Assembly: GCA_949318235.1 (NCBI GenBank)
Contig: OX439131.1
Coordinates: 44,339,226 to 44,403,225, forward strand
Reading direction: 5' to 3'
Source: Ecdyonurus torrentis
Lineage: Eukaryota; Arthropoda; Insecta; Ephemeroptera; Heptageniidae
DNA: 64,000 bases
This document shows, piece after piece, positions 13,470-28,084 of the stretch (its first letter is position 1; the number at the start of each line of letters is the position of its first letter). The position numbers and the translations under genes were made by a program. The notes under the pieces were generated by a model that did no database searches, was not told the DNA's origin, and saw only the letters and a program-made list of their open reading frames with translations.

Positions 13470-13864
13470 AGTGAAAACCATGTTTGGTACATACCCCCCA
13501 ATGTCATGTCAGCCACATTTTTTAGAACTGGACATCTTACCGTTACCTTCAATATTTATTTATGAATGTGTAAAATTTTGAGGAGATATCCGTCAAGGTT
13601 CAGGACAATTCATTGCGTCCATTCCTAAGAGACTCTACAGAAATAGTGGGGGTTATTATGCTGGGGGAAAAAAAGTTATCTCTTATAGTCAAAAGGGTCC
13701 TGAATATTGTATTCCTTTTATATATAAATGCACTCCCTACTAATATAAAAGATTGTGATTATTATGTCTCTTTTAAGAAAATGGTTCAGAGATATTTACT
13801 TAATAGCATGTTTTATAGTGTTTCTGATTTTCTTGTATGTAATAATGTTAAAGGAATAGACTAG
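13470..13864 (+). pseudogene. Decayed 3' part of a non-LTR retrotransposon ORF
   Basis: Two pieces in different frames recall the C-terminal end of jockey/CR1-like reverse transcriptase proteins. Around 13526-13580 the reading is ELDILPLPSIFIYECVKF, like the L-P-S-x-x-I-x-E segment. From about 13725 to 13855 it is ALPTNIKDCDYYVSFKKMVQ followed by RYLLNSMFYSVSDFL, like the usual N-x-L-P-x-x-I ... F-K-x-x-L-x-x-Y-L-L ending. A frame change and a stop at about 13576 separate them. No catalytic YADD region is visible, so only the tail survives. B2 follows directly. This rests on remembered family patterns, without alignment. Confidence 0.55.
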
Positions 13865-14186
13865 AAGAAAACATAAGCATTTATATCACAAAACACTTGA
13901 TGAAACTTACATAAATAACTTTAGTTTGTCTCAAAACCCAACTGTAGCTCCGTAGCAGTGAACAGAAAATTTCAATTTATGCAACCCTCACAACATTTTT
14001 TACTAATTTTTGCATTTTTATGACGTCAGAAACATGAATAGTCACATAAATTGCATACTTTATAGTATTTTGACGCTCTCTCGTGGGGCTACATTAGCAT
14101 TCTGGTAAAAATTGTCATGAATTTTAAAGATCCCATTTCGTGTTTATTCATTAAAAACCACATATTGTTTTATGTGGTCTATGGCT
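13852..14186 (-). mobile_element. Family B copy 2 (B2), inserted at the end of a LINE remnant
   Basis: Inverted relative to B1, with TTAA at 13848-13851 and 14187-14190. Contains CACTTGATG, GTAGCAGTGA and intact TGACGTCAGAAAC. Its left TTAA abuts the LINE-like reading frame. Confidence 0.8.
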
Positions 14187-15966
14187 TTAAGTATAACTAT
14201 CCTACATTTTTCTAAACCTTATATGATAAGTGTATAATGATAACAATAACAACCACATGTTAGTATTATATTTTGTTGATGTATTTGTGTTATTTAACAT
14301 GTTCTTCTTTGTAAAGACATAGATCGTAATAAAATTTTATCTCTTTACTTACTTTCGGTACATGTAAATTATTATAGACATTATACTAAATCATGCTGCA
14401 CTTTTATCATACAGATTCTGAGTACTATACAACAATGAGAAACAAAATTTAATGCCAGTAATATTTTATCTACTGCACACTATAAATAAACATAATACTA
14501 ACTCAGAGCTTGAGAGTAAATTTTATAAGGTATTTTTTCTAGTGTGCATTATTACTACATTTTCAGAGTGCAATTATTGAGTTCAGAGAAACGTTTTTAT
14601 GTTCTGTTTACTTGGTAATAGTAAGATTAAAAATCTTAAGTTTTCTTGTGATTGTTTACATTATTTTTTTTCCTTTCTAGAACGTTGTATTTTATATAAA
14701 AAGTAAATACAAACAAAGTGATTTTATTAATGTATAAGAAATTTATAGTTTTTTTATGGATATGATACTATTTGTGTAATTTAAATTTCTTATAATTGGA
14801 AATAAAAATATTTTTACTTATAGCGAAAAACAACTCACAGTAAGATAATCAACAGCTCTTCATAGTCTGATGGGAAAACATCACATTGTTATGTAAAGTT
14901 TCCCAGACTAAAGTTGCAACTATTTCATTGTTACACACATCAAGTATGTTTTTGATACTTTATTTTTGCATGAAAATTTACATTTTCACGAAAATAATTA
15001 ATATGGATTCTTTTAAATGACCTATTAGTACAAAAAAAATATTATTATTTAAATAAACTTCGGAAAGAAAATTTAAATACATTTCAAGTAAAACTATAAG
15101 TTGATTTACGCTAAAAAAAAGTTTCACTGTGTCTTTAAAAAGTATTTCTAGTAACTTTCTTTAAAATATTCTCTTTAGCTTGAGCTTGACATCAGCTGTG
15201 TTATGAAAGTGCATTAAAAAGTTTGGTCAATCATTATTGAATGTTTAATGCAGAAACTAACATGTAGAAAGTTTTAGCAAGCCAAGGCAACAGCTGTTTC
15301 AACAAACCCGGTCAGTAATGATGATCATGACCTTCAACTACGTAAATTGCACTCTGAAGTCATTCTTGCCCTAAATAAATTATTCAGTGTTGATACCTTT
15401 CAATATGATTGGTAATTTTATTGCAGTGGAATTGTATGCTTTCAATTCTTGATTGCAATATAAGAGAAAAACTTGTTTCATCTTATTTTCTAACATAAAG
15501 TTTGTATTATACAATATATAAAAAGAACTCCATATTTATTAAATAAGTTTTATACGTAATATTAACTTTTTCTTTCTATTATTTATTATCTTTCTCTTAT
15601 TGCTTTGCTTGGATTACTCTTATTGTTATGTAAGTATTATATTATTATCTTGTATATTATTCCATAATAATTCTATATATTGTATGAATTTTATTATTAT
15701 TAGAATTTTACTTGCATAATTTCTATTTTTTATTCATTTATTTATTTTAGAAAATTTTCAAAAGACAGGAACTATGATAAAAAAAAAAGAAGAAAATGAT
15801 AATAACTTTAAGTTAAAATTTTAAATAAAAGTTGTTTAAACTTTTGTGAATATTTAAGTAACCCTAAAGTAAAACCTAATCCCTTGCTCAAAAAAATGAG
15901 TAAAATAAATCCATTCAAAATGCATTAGGTGATCAAGTGATCATCATTTTGTTGTGGTTTGGAGCA

Positions 15967-16003
<37 letters not shown>

Positions 16004-16044
16004 TCCCAAATACTATACATATAACTTTCTGTAAGTAGAGATTC

Positions 16045-16263
16045 TATGTAATCCAAAGAGGATTCCCGCTGAAGCGTAAATGGTATTTCGATAGATTAGG
16101 TACTTCAAAGAGAATATCGTTATTCAATTTTCTGTTGCTTTTTATTTTATTTTATCCTGGAAGTTATATTTTGTTGCCCAATTAATCAATGTAATTTTGA
16201 CCCGCAATACACGTTTCCAACTGACCAGTACTTTTCAGCGGGAATCCTCTTTGGATTACATAA
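16045..16263. mobile_element. Element J1: foldback element
   Basis: Starts TATGTAATCCAAAGAGGATT and ends with the inverse. Internal GTTGCCCAATTAATCAATGT and ACCAGTACTTTTCAGCGGGA are shared with J2 and J3 in opposite orientation. Confidence 0.74.
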
Positions 16264-16285
16264 GTTATCAACTTACATTACTGGA

Positions 16286-17292
<1,007 letters not shown>

Positions 17293-17436
17293 ATTTACTT
17301 TACTATTACTGACATATCCACTTGTAGCATTTTGATAAAAATCGGTTCACTTTATTCAATGTTCATTATTTATGATCTAGCTGGTTGCTACTTCACAAGC
17401 GTAACAAAATTTTACTGCACATTTCAGTGACATTAC

Positions 17437-17619
17437 CTGCATAAGTCTGGCTGTCGTTGATCTAACTGCATGACTGCTCATGTTGGCAAGCTCGGCACTC
17501 ACGAGGATGTTTTCTCCTGGCACATAGCCACGACGTCGTATGCTCGCCTCCACAACCACGGTACCCGCCGAACAGCAGAAGAAACATTGGTTACTGGAGC
17601 GTTGCCCACCGGCCGAGCT
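17437..17619 (-). CDS. Arrestin domain-containing protein, exon e (start of C-domain)
   Basis: This exon encodes 61 codons. NQCFFCCSAGTVVVEASIRR followed by RGYVPGENILVSAELANMSS is the opening of the arrestin C-domain: C-C-x-x-x-G-x-V, then a R-x-G-Y-x-P-G-E strand and an A-E-x-x-N-x-S-S strand. Family members have the same Cys-rich linker just after the N-domain. The donor is ATGCAG|gtaatg, phase 0. The acceptor is ambiguous. tatgtatacag at 17620 gives the canonical-length linker and is annotated here. ttttctcgttttgcag, ending at 17657, has a better pyrimidine tract, is also phase 0, and would add 12 mostly hydrophobic residues. Both keep frame with exon d. The following exon, expected to carry the rest of the C-domain, was not found in 1-17436. 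Confidence 0.88.
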
Positions 17620-17842
17620 CTGTATACATAGTACACTAGACATTAATAAAATATACTGCAAAACGAGAAAATTTTAAAATAAATTTATTTAGTCATATTC
17701 TATGTTCACATATGCGATTGCAAAACAAACTCCTTGCCTCCATTAGATATGCATTGCAACACTTTTATACATACATTGTACGTACGACCTTTCCTCTTTT
17801 TCATTTGAGCATTCTGCATACTCCATATACCTATTTAAATCC

Positions 17843-18525
17843 GGACTTGGTCACGTTACTGACTTTTTGTAACTTCGTTACGTTACTTACTTCTTACAGA
17901 AAAATTAATGACGTTACGTTACTCGTTAAAGTTTTTGCAAAGTACTCACTACTCTTAAAGGCGTACAAAAAACATGTCTAATATCCTAACATACCTAAAT
18001 ATCAACGTTGATTTGGTCGGAGTCATTGATTTCTAGTTTATTTTACATTTACAAAATGACAGCTGCGGATTAATGACGTCAAAGCTCGCCTGTTTCCGCG
18101 CGGGTGGACTAGTGAGCTGTGACGTCACAAACCCGCAGCTGCCATTTTGTAAATTTAAAATAAATTAGAAATCAATGACTCCGGCCAAATCAACTTTAAT
18201 ATTTAGGCATGTTAGGATATTAGGCAAATTTTTTGTTCACGCCTTGTTCTACGCCTTTAAAAGTAGTGAAGTTACTTTTAGCGTTACTTTACGTTATTTA
18301 CTTCAAATATTTTCTTATGAAATAAAAACATTTTCAAAAACACGTTAAAAATATTGTTGTTGTTTTTTCGATAAATTATAATTAGAAAGTAGTGTCGTTA
18401 CATGGCAAAAATTACTTGACAAAGTAACACGTAACTCGTTACTGCTACCAAAAAGTAATAACGTTACGTTATTTTTTAACAAAAATTAGTAAAATTACGT
18501 AACATCATTACTGCCAAAGTCTGTT
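17843..18525. mobile_element. Element K, host of nested A3
   Basis: Rich in GTTACGTTACT-type words. Left end GGACTTGGTCACGTTACTG; right end ATTACTGCCAAAGTCTG is a rough inverse. A3 interrupts it at TTAA. Unclassified, possibly hAT-like by its ends, which is weak. Confidence 0.55.
17959..18256. mobile_element. Family A copy 3 (A3), nested inside element K
   Basis: Diverged family A copy with TTAA at 17955-17958 and 18257-18260. Arms carry ATCAACGTTGATTTGG and a TGACGTCA in each arm. Removing it and one TTAA rejoins ACTACTC-TTAA-AAGTAGTG of the host repeat K, so the insertion is younger than K. Confidence 0.8.
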
Positions 18526-19201
18526 TAAATGTGAATACAAACACATCCTAATGCAATGTCACCAATTTTACGTTATTTTCATTAGCCTAATGTAAGGCAG
18601 AATTTTACATGGATGTTTTGTATGATGCAAGCTATTTTGAACACAATCAAAATATAATAATGAATAATACTAAAACTGCTAGAGTGTAATTAAATGGATA
18701 GAGCAACAAAATTTTGTCGAGCGTGAGGCGCATGAATAGGGTTTATACTTCACTGTCATTTCAAAGTTTTAAAGTATCCTGTGGGTTATGCAACTAGTCG
18801 GACCATCATCAACTAAAAAGATACCATTAGATACAGAGTTGTTTTTAGAATGAAAGCAATATTTTGTTTTACTTCCTTTGTTTTAAACAAAACATTTTCC
18901 TGGTAATATAATTTAAAATAATGTAAACATTCTATCATCAAAGCGTTTTTATATATTAAGAAGCCCTTGAAAACATGCTGTGCTATACAAGGGAAAAAAT
19001 TTTTATTTCAAAAACACTTTACTATATTTTTCCTCTTCCATTGAGATATAAAAAATAAAAAATTAACTAGTGCATACATTTTATATAAAAACAATAACAA
19101 AACAATAACAATAAAATTTTAAAAGTAATGAAACCTAAATGTTTATTTACTTTGTTGGCAAATTTTACAACTGGGACGTCGTTTTTGTACACGTTTTGTG
19201 T

Positions 19202-19236
<35 letters not shown>

Positions 19237-19994
19237 ACGTATAGTATATTAAAACTTTGGAACTAAAGTTACTAATTATAATTAAATGTTATCAGTTTAA
19301 TTATGTTATCATTTGTGTTTTAATAAAATGCAAGTAAAACATTTTCACATACTTATTTTGTGATTGCGATGCTTCGTGAATTTTGACAAGACATCATTAA
19401 AATATCGTACATACTAAACTTGCAGTATATTTTTTATTTATTTTCTTTGAAACTTAAACTCTTTTGTACTTTACTTAAAATTGCGATCTAAATTCTGCTA
19501 GTGTTTTTTCTCTTGAGAATAACACTGAAAATTTATAGCGAGCAATTGAATAGTAAAATACATTATTGCGATCGTTTTTTTATTATATTTTTTTATTGTA
19601 GAAAGAAGAAATCTGTTACCAATTAACATTCTTGCTTCAAAATAATTCATTACATGTAATGTTTATTTGTAAGAAACGACTACACTCTTCAGTAAAACTA
19701 ACAGTAACAATTTGAATGTTTCTAACATCTTCATTATTCTGACAGTATTTATTTAATCTTCTTTTTAATAAACTCAATTATTTAATTTAATTATTCACAG
19801 TTTTTTAATGTGTTTGTATGCAATAAGTTTTTCCATTTAAATATAGTAAAGATAAATTATTCGTTTCCTTTGCAGTATTATTTTATAGGACAACTCTTTC
19901 ATTTTTATTATTTATTTTTCCTTTTACTGTTTATTTTTTTCTATTATAAAAGTGTATTTTTCTTGATAAATGATTATAAACTTGTTGTTTTTTC

Positions 19995-20093
19995 TTTCCT
20001 TCATTCCTTCCTTCCTTCCTTCCTTCCTTCCTTTCTTTTTCTTCCTTCCTTCATTCCTTCCTTCCTACCTTTTTTTTTTTTTTTTTTTTTTTT
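19995..20093 (+). repeat. TTCC tetranucleotide array with poly-T
   Basis: Imperfect TTCC units (19995-20066) then about 25 T. Open frames here are artefacts. Confidence 0.88.
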
Positions 20094-20421
20094 TACACTT
20101 GAACAAAAATACGAGGTTGTCAGATCACGTAGATGATCAAAAATTTCAGATAAATTTTCCATTATTTTGTAGATGTTAAACAAGCAACCTTACAGTAAAA
20201 GCCAATAGTCTGGTTTTGCATCGGACAAACTCGTCCATAATACATTTTATTTTTGATTTATTTGCTTTACCGCGCGAACCCATAAGTTGTCCACTCATTG
20301 AAAATGGTACAAATAGGCATAGGCGGAAAGAAAAGACAAACAGGCTTTTTTTCAGCCCAAAATACTAACAAGAAAGTAAGTATGGTACCTGGCTTACAGG
20401 TATACTATATTTATACTATAG

Positions 20422-20673
<252 letters not shown>

Positions 20674-21544
20674 AGCATCATATTAGTTTTACTTCTAGTA
20701 TACTATATACTATGTTGTATATTATACTGTGACGTTAAAAACTTAACGTTATGTTAATAGTATTTTCTACGTATTACATAAACATTAAACATAGGGAACA
20801 AAAAAAATATTTAAAACTTTAAAAATATATCATTTACATTTAAATTTCAATTTATATCCACTCCACGAGTTTCTGTGATAAAAAAAGGTTTTCTATTCTT
20901 GCAATATTAAGTATAATATTTATTACAAAGTAATCTAGATTCTCTCTCTCTCTCTCTCTCTCTTATCATGCTAAAACTGTATCAGCTAACAAGCACTACC
21001 TTAGGCAAGGGATTATGCATTATGTGTATTATGATAATAAGGATAAATATATTTTTACTTGATAAAACTAGCTAAAACTAGCTTTTAAACAAACATTTTA
21101 TACGTAAAATATATTTTACTGCAAGCATCAATAATATGTTATTATATACCTTTATAATATCGTGCATAAAAGCAAATTTACTGATAATTTAATTATATTT
21201 ACGTTAAAAATAAATAAGCACATCACTGATCTAGCATAATCCGTGTACATTGAAAAGTAAAATTTGCTTAATTAAGTAAATATCAGGATGCAGTTCTTTT
21301 TAGAATAAGTATTTTTATTAGGTTTTCATTATTTTTCTATTGTTTTTAAAATACAGTGCTCTCCAAAACACAGCGTTGAACTTTATAATTTGATATATGC
21401 GATTAAATACTTTGATAAAACAAATTTTATGGATACAAGTTATTACCATGTTAAAATGAAAACTGTAGTTTTTTAAGTGAAATCATTTTCATCAAAATAT
21501 TTTTGTTTTTTTTAATATATATATATATATATTATTTCTTATAT

Positions 21545-21812
21545 AACTCATTGCCAGTTATGGCTAGAACCCCTTTTCCATTGCAATCTATAACTTTTTG
21601 TCTATTTGTTAATATACGTTTTCTTTATGTTATTTATTGACGAAGCAGTTTTTCTGATAAAGGTGTGAGATCACTATAATGTATAGGCATTTTACCTTTT
21701 TCTCACCACCAGTTGGGTTACTTACTTGTTGTTTTTGTATTTTCTTTTCTTTTTCTATATGTACCACTCACAATTTAAACCCAATAAAGAACTATTATTA
21801 TTATTATTATTA
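21545..21812 (+). repeat. Possible non-LTR retrotransposon 3' end with ATT tail
   Basis: Ends CCAATAAAGAACTATTATTA and more ATT units, as in LINEs with trinucleotide tails. Upstream is non-coding. Tentative. Confidence 0.35.
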
Positions 21813-22468
21813 TGAACCATAAAAAGAAGAATATAAACGTTTATTGTAGCTGTTACAAAAGCAGCGTTTCTGAATCTTGAACTTATTTTCATAAAAGGCT
21901 ATTAAACACCCTTTATTATTATTTTTTTAATTATCCATCATAATTAAAAAGTGCGAAAGAAAATCAACAAACCCATAATAATCATCTAGAAAAAAGTGGA
22001 GTTTTGATCTAAATTTTGCACATACTTTTGTTTGATTTTAATGTTGCGTAGATCAAAGCTTTTATATTTTTATGATCAAGTGTTTTTAGACGGAAAATCA
22101 ATATTTTACGACAGAGTTTTTTTTTCAAATGGATTTTGCCAAAGTTTCAAGGTGAAAGTAAAGATAGAAAACGTGCTGTGAGTTCTTTACTGTTATTATC
22201 TCTTGAGTTACGAGGAGCACGTAATTGAAAGTATAAAACAATGACTCGATTGCTAACCAAATGCTTGTTAATAATACCCTGTGAGCTATTCAGCAAATCG
22301 GACTTTCATTGAACAAGTGTAAATGCGATTGAAAAATAAAATAATATACTCTATACACATTGATTGAAACCAATATAAATGTAAATTGACAATTTTTGTT
22401 TTTCAACAAATTTTGATCATTCTGTTCAGAATGAAGAGAGCTGGAAGCTTTGTTATATGCAATAATCT

Positions 22469-22509
<41 letters not shown>

Positions 22510-23054
22510 TTTATGAAAAAGTACAGTATACTGTAGTACAATGAAAAATTACAGTACGTAGTAGTTTAACGTAACTCGTAAAGTTAACTATAACTTTATC
22601 TGGTTATTTCTGTAATATAGATTATAACCACATTACAAAAAGTAACATAAGTATGTCTTATGTTGCCTGAAATGTGTTTAAAAGTGAAAATGTTTAAAAG
22701 CCATGAAATAAATCATAACCATAAAACTAAAAGTATAATATATATATATAAAAGAACTGAAATGTATAATAGATATCCTTTCTGCAGTTGTCTGAATATT
22801 TATAATTTATAATAAATTGCTATTGGATATGAGAAAACAAAATAATTTAATAGCATTTAAAAAACAACTAAAATTCCTATTAAATAAGCAGTATTACTCA
22901 ATTATTGAGTATATGAATGATGAAACAAATTAAATACAAATTGCAATTATATATATATAAATGTCGTTTTCTTTTTTGTTTTATTTGTATGTTGTAAATT
23001 GTATTGACAATCATTTCTACATTGTCATTTGTGGCAATAACCTAAACTAATGCA

Positions 23055-23161
23055 TTTAATTGTGTTATGTATGTTGGATGAAAGAAATGAATAAAGAATT
23101 TTGAATTTGAAAATTTGAATTTGTATCTGACTTGTCTTAAGGAGGCCCATAAATTGATTTG

Positions 23162-23165
<4 letters not shown>
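23055..23165 (+). repeat. Possible retrotransposon 3' tail, related to 53905-53985
   Basis: Contains CTTGTCTTAAGGAGGCCCAT then AAATTGATTTGATTT, nearly matching TTGTCTTGAGGAGGCGAATA and AATTG at 53948-53970. Also an AATAAAGAATTTTGAATTTG motif. Confidence 0.4.

Positions 23166-23235
<70 letters not shown>
23165..23235. repeat. AT microsatellite
   Basis: About 35 AT units directly after a putative retrotransposon tail. Confidence 0.95.
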
Positions 23236-23236
<1 letters not shown>

Positions 23237-23480
23237 TTAACAAAAATTGAAGGTAACATAGCGATAAATATAAAGTTACTTTTTGAAAGTTATTTTTACT
23301 TTATACTGAAGAAATAAAAAAATCAACTGACGAGGTTAGAGAAATAATAAATGAAAAAAAAGGCCTAGTTATTTATAGATAAGTAAAATATATATGTAAA
23401 ATTATAACTTCATAAATAATCTTATAATTCTTAAATAACTTATGAATAAGTCATTAAAAATACATATCGTCTAAAAAGCT

Positions 23481-23547
23481 GTTAACGTAAGTTAACGTAA
23501 GTTAGCGTAAGTTAGCGTAAGTTAACGTAAGTTAACGTAAGTCAACG
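23481..23547 (+). repeat. 10-bp minisatellite
   Basis: Seven near-identical units of GTTAACGTAA, two of them GTTAGCGTAA. Words resemble those of element K. Confidence 0.9.
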
Positions 23548-24681
23548 GTAAAAAGATAACGTCATAGTAGGGGACAAATTAGAGTTTTTTTGTTTTTTGT
23601 TTTTTTTTATTCATCAAAAAATTGTTTACAATTTACAAGCCAAGGTATAAACCTTATCGGCTTGTTCACTTAAGGTAATAAAACAGGATTATTGTTATTA
23701 ATTTATGTATAATATATATATTTGTTAAATTAATTCTTATTTAAAATTTTCTATATATCAGAGCATGATAAAAAAAATCATAAACATAAAAAAACTTTAG
23801 TGAGAATAAGTTTAAAACTAAAAAAGAAATAATGAAGAACAATAATAATAAATAATAATGATATAATATCAGTTCCATTTTGCAGATGTAAAGTTTGTAT
23901 ATTGTATATATCAGAGTCAACGTTATTGTTAAAGTTATAGTCTTAAATTAAACTAACGTAACATTTAGGTTAGAAAATCTAAGTAATGAAAACAAAACTG
24001 AAATTAGCCACATCAAAAGTAACAAAGAATTTTAATTTTATACTGGACGTAGCTAATATTTAATAAAATTCATAAATGATGACTTTTTCTTTTAATATAG
24101 TTAAAAAAATAAATTCCTGCTTAGACTTATATAAAATTAATACACGTCTACCTTTGACTTGTAACTTTTTATGTCATCAAATTATAATAAAAACGAGACA
24201 AGAAATTAAAAACTTTTCTAAGCTTATAGTCAATATATCATAAGGTGCAAAAGTCAATATTAAAAAAGTAAAGTTTTTATGTTATAATCTTATTCACAAA
24301 ATGCATAATATCCCTTACAATTTTTATCTCATTAAAAAGTTTTAATCAAAGTTTTAAACAAAAGTAAATGTTTAATATTAAAATAATTGCATGTTTGATG
24401 AAACTATAAGTTAATGTAATTAAGTGTGCATGATATAAGAGTGGTTTATACTGTATTATAATTAAAAGGCAGAGCAAATTATTTGAAAGCTTGTAATTAT
24501 TCTTCTCTATAACAAGTGTGGTTAAATAATTGGATTTCGTGATACCTAAATGTTTAACTATAGAATACTAAAGAGGTTCATACCTGTTTGTTTAGATTGA
24601 GGTACGCTCATTACAATTGACATTCAATATATTATTATAATATATATCTTTATATCTTGATTCAATAGCATAAATGATTAA

Positions 24682-25006
24682 AGCCATAGACCACATAAAA
24701 CAACATGTGCTTTTTAATGAGTAAACACGAAATGGGATCTTCAAAGCTGATGACAATTTTTACCAGAATGTTAATGTAGCCCCACGATAGAGCGTGAAAA
24801 TACTGTAAAATATGCAATTTGAGTGACTATGTTTATGGCGTCAGAAACATGCAAAAATTAGCAAAAAAATGTTGTGTGGGTTGCTTACATTAAAATTTTC
24901 TGATCACTGCTACGGAGTTGGATTTTGAGACAAACTAAAGTATTTATGTAAGTCCCATCAAGTGTTTTGTGATATAAATGTTTATGTTTTTCTCTGGTCT
25001 ATTCCT
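24682..25006 (+). mobile_element. Family B copy 3 (B3)
   Basis: Starts AGCCATAGACCACATAAAAC and ends GGTCTATTCCT, between TTAA at 24678-24681 and 25007-25010. The CRE-like octamer is mutated to TGGCGTCA. Confidence 0.8.
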
Positions 25007-26742
25007 TTAATAATAGCTTTTACTAAGTCACGTATTAAAACTTCACAATCTATTTCAAATATATATTGGTTTGAGAATATTTTAAACGCATTCTCTATAT
25101 CTGAATATTTTTCTATAGTATTTTTATTTTTTAAAGTATATACAACTATTTATTATGATGCAGCTATAACTCAAAGAATGATTTTGATCGTCAATAATTG
25201 AAAGTCATATTTATATTTTCAGTATTATACTGTATGTAAATAATTTAATAAAAAAAAAATAGAGTCCAGTACTATACATATAGTATAAAGTATACATTTT
25301 ATAACTAAATCAATACATTTAAATTTGATATTGAATTATTAATAATGTATTAAAATAATATCACATTTTAAATTAAATGCAAACAATGGACGATTATCAA
25401 AGCTCAAATATTAGAGCATATCATAGAAACATATAAATTATAAATATTCAACTTTTGAAACATTTGAAAGTGAGTGGAAATTTTTTCCACCAGAACTATT
25501 AGAATTTTTTTTTTATGGTTTGATGTTCCAAATGAAGATTAGGACACACCATTTCTAAAAAATAAAAAAATAAATAAAAATCAATTTTTTGTGTTTACTT
25601 GTAATATAAAAAATATTGGATCAATAGAATTGATCAAAATCGTAAAAAATAATAATGATAATAAAAAAAAATCAATAAAATCCGATTAAAAGCTAACAGA
25701 GTTGCCATCCCTATTCCATTACCTTTCTTTTTGCAACATTAAAAAATATACTTTTTTCACAAAAAAAATCCTATTTTTACATATACTCAAAATTTAACAA
25801 ACACTAAAATATTGCAATGCGGTAAATTTTAATGAAGCTTTCGTTAAAAGCATCACTTTAGATAATAAAATGGTTAGAAAAAAAGGTTTGAAATAAATTT
25901 TATGGAGTAGCATCACAATCATGATACCAAAAAAATGTGCTGATATTGAAAAAAAAAATAAAAAAAAGGAGTAAATTAACAGTCATTTAGATAATTTGAA
26001 ATAAAAAATAATGAATATGCATTATTTTTTACATAATATTCTGTGAATCTAATTAAAAATAACAGAAAAATGAAAGGGGTGTCTAATACTAGTTTATCAT
26101 GATTAAACATCACTTTTTTATATAAATATAATATCAAAAAGAAAGTTTATGTTTTAAGATCATTAAGCTAAATGTCTTCTCTTGGCTTAACAACTTTTTT
26201 TTTTTTTTTTTTTTTTTTAGAGAGAGAGAGAGAGAGATAAAAAGAGTTTTAATTTGATGTTAGATGCCGATAAGAATAAAACATACGATGCTTTTATTTT
26301 AGCGCACAAATTAAATAATCAATAAGGAGAGCGTTGAAACTTTTTTTTTCCACGATAATATTAATGCACTTATTTCGTGAAAATAATAATTAAGTAGACT
26401 GAAAACTGTAAGATATACAGTAAAATTGTCTAAATGAAGACAAATTATTATAATTACACAACGAATTTTTAGGTGAAAGTGGTAGTTTCAATTTAAGAGG
26501 TAGGTACTTTATATTTCTCAGCCAACTTTTAATTATTTAAATAAAAAAAGTGGTGATTCTCATTATCAGAGAAGTGCCTGAAGTTACAAGAAAACTCACT
26601 ACAGGCTCTAGTAGAGGTAAACAATTCACTATTGTTATAAGGCGTAACAAACATTTTACTTGAGAATCCTGCCTCTAATTATAATATACATTACCAGGAA
26701 AACAATAGCTTTAAGTAAGCTGTAGTAAAAATTTCAACACCA

Positions 26743-26743
<1 letters not shown>

Positions 26744-26786
<43 letters not shown>
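26744..26786 (+). repeat. Poly-T tract
   Basis: About 43 T. Could be the tail of a minus-strand retroelement, but no body was recognised. Shorter runs occur at 7938-7966, 22471-22506 and 27335-27361. Confidence 0.85.
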
Positions 26787-26789
<3 letters not shown>

Positions 26790-27332
26790 TTGAGTCATGT
26801 ACTTTATTACCTCTTAAAATGTGTTAAATCAAGAAAGTAAGATAAAATTGTCTACTATAGCTCTTTGTCAGCATTGTTAAGTTTGCAGTTTGTTTATAAT
26901 CTCACTAAAACCTACTTTTGAAAGTCCTTTATTTGTAAATCTCCAACGATGTTTTTTACGCATATATTGCTTATTAAATTCACTAGACTATAATCATTAT
27001 TTAATTAATACATTAATTAATTGGGCATTGTTAAGCACACTAAAGTATTTCGTTATACTTTATACTTTGTATATACTTATACTTTAGTTAGGTTATTATC
27101 AACATTGCATTATAAAATTAAATACGTATACTATATACTTAAGAGTTAGGTATATCTAACTTTTTTTTATATATAAATTTAAAGTAAACGAACAGATTAT
27201 TTAACGCATCATGAACTTCATAATTGTTACATCATGACTCATGATTATGTATCCTGTCAAATGCATTAAAATTTTATAAATATAAACAACAACAAAACAA
27301 ACTTTTAAATATATAATTCAAGTGAAGTGGTG

Positions 27333-27365
<33 letters not shown>

Positions 27366-27587
27366 TTTTTTTTATGGCTGTATAATATAGAATTTTACAT
27401 TTTATAAAAGGGATAAAAGTTTTGATGAATTAAAATGAAACATTTTATAGATACTAATGCAAGGTTTATACCGCTGTACTGTACAGTACTGTATGTTAGG
27501 TAAAAAGTGAGAATTTATAATGGCATATTCAACGATATTTGTGTCACTTTATACCAAACAGACAGTACATGATGAGTAATGTGTATA

Positions 27588-27896
27588 TATAGGGTGTATG
27601 CGGATGACGTCATATTTATTGCGCTTGGAGGCCATACTGGAGTAGTGCATTACATTGCTCAGCATAGGACAAACTTCATTTAAGTCAATTTTCTTTGGGA
27701 AATTGGTTCATTTTTTGTTATTTGTTATTTTTCTCAAATACTTGAGATACTAATTCAACATATTTACAACATCAATGCTCTCAAAAATATTGCAAAGAGT
27801 TTTAAAACTGGCAAAATGATTTTTTTCCCTATGCCACCCATGTTATTGAGTTATCCAACATGGCGTCGACTTTAACATGAATGCATAGACCCTATA
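27588..27896 (-). mobile_element. Family D copy 2 (D2)
   Basis: Begins TATAGGGTGTATGCGGATGA and ends CATAGACCCTATA, giving near-perfect TATAGGGT/ACCCTATA ends consistent with a TA target. Contains GCGTCGACTTTAACATGAAT and TGACGTCATATT. Confidence 0.8.
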
Positions 27897-28084
27897 TATA
27901 TAATGTGTGTGTATTATATATGCATATTTTTCTATGGTATGAATCTTAAAAGTATTTAAGTTCCTCTAAAAAATTCATTTGACTATAACTTATCTTATCA
28001 CATATCTAATATGTCTTATATTACTAAAAATATATTAGAGCATCATATTTTCATACATAGGCAAAATAATTACATAATAATAAT

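Noticed and set aside
14870..14916. Small hairpin AGTCTGATGGGAAAAC ... GTTTCCCAGACT
   Set aside because: Arms are short and imperfect, with no flanking duplication; could be chance.
23481..23547. Telomere-like or CRISPR-like array
   Set aside because: The units are contiguous 10-mers without spacers and do not match a telomeric repeat.
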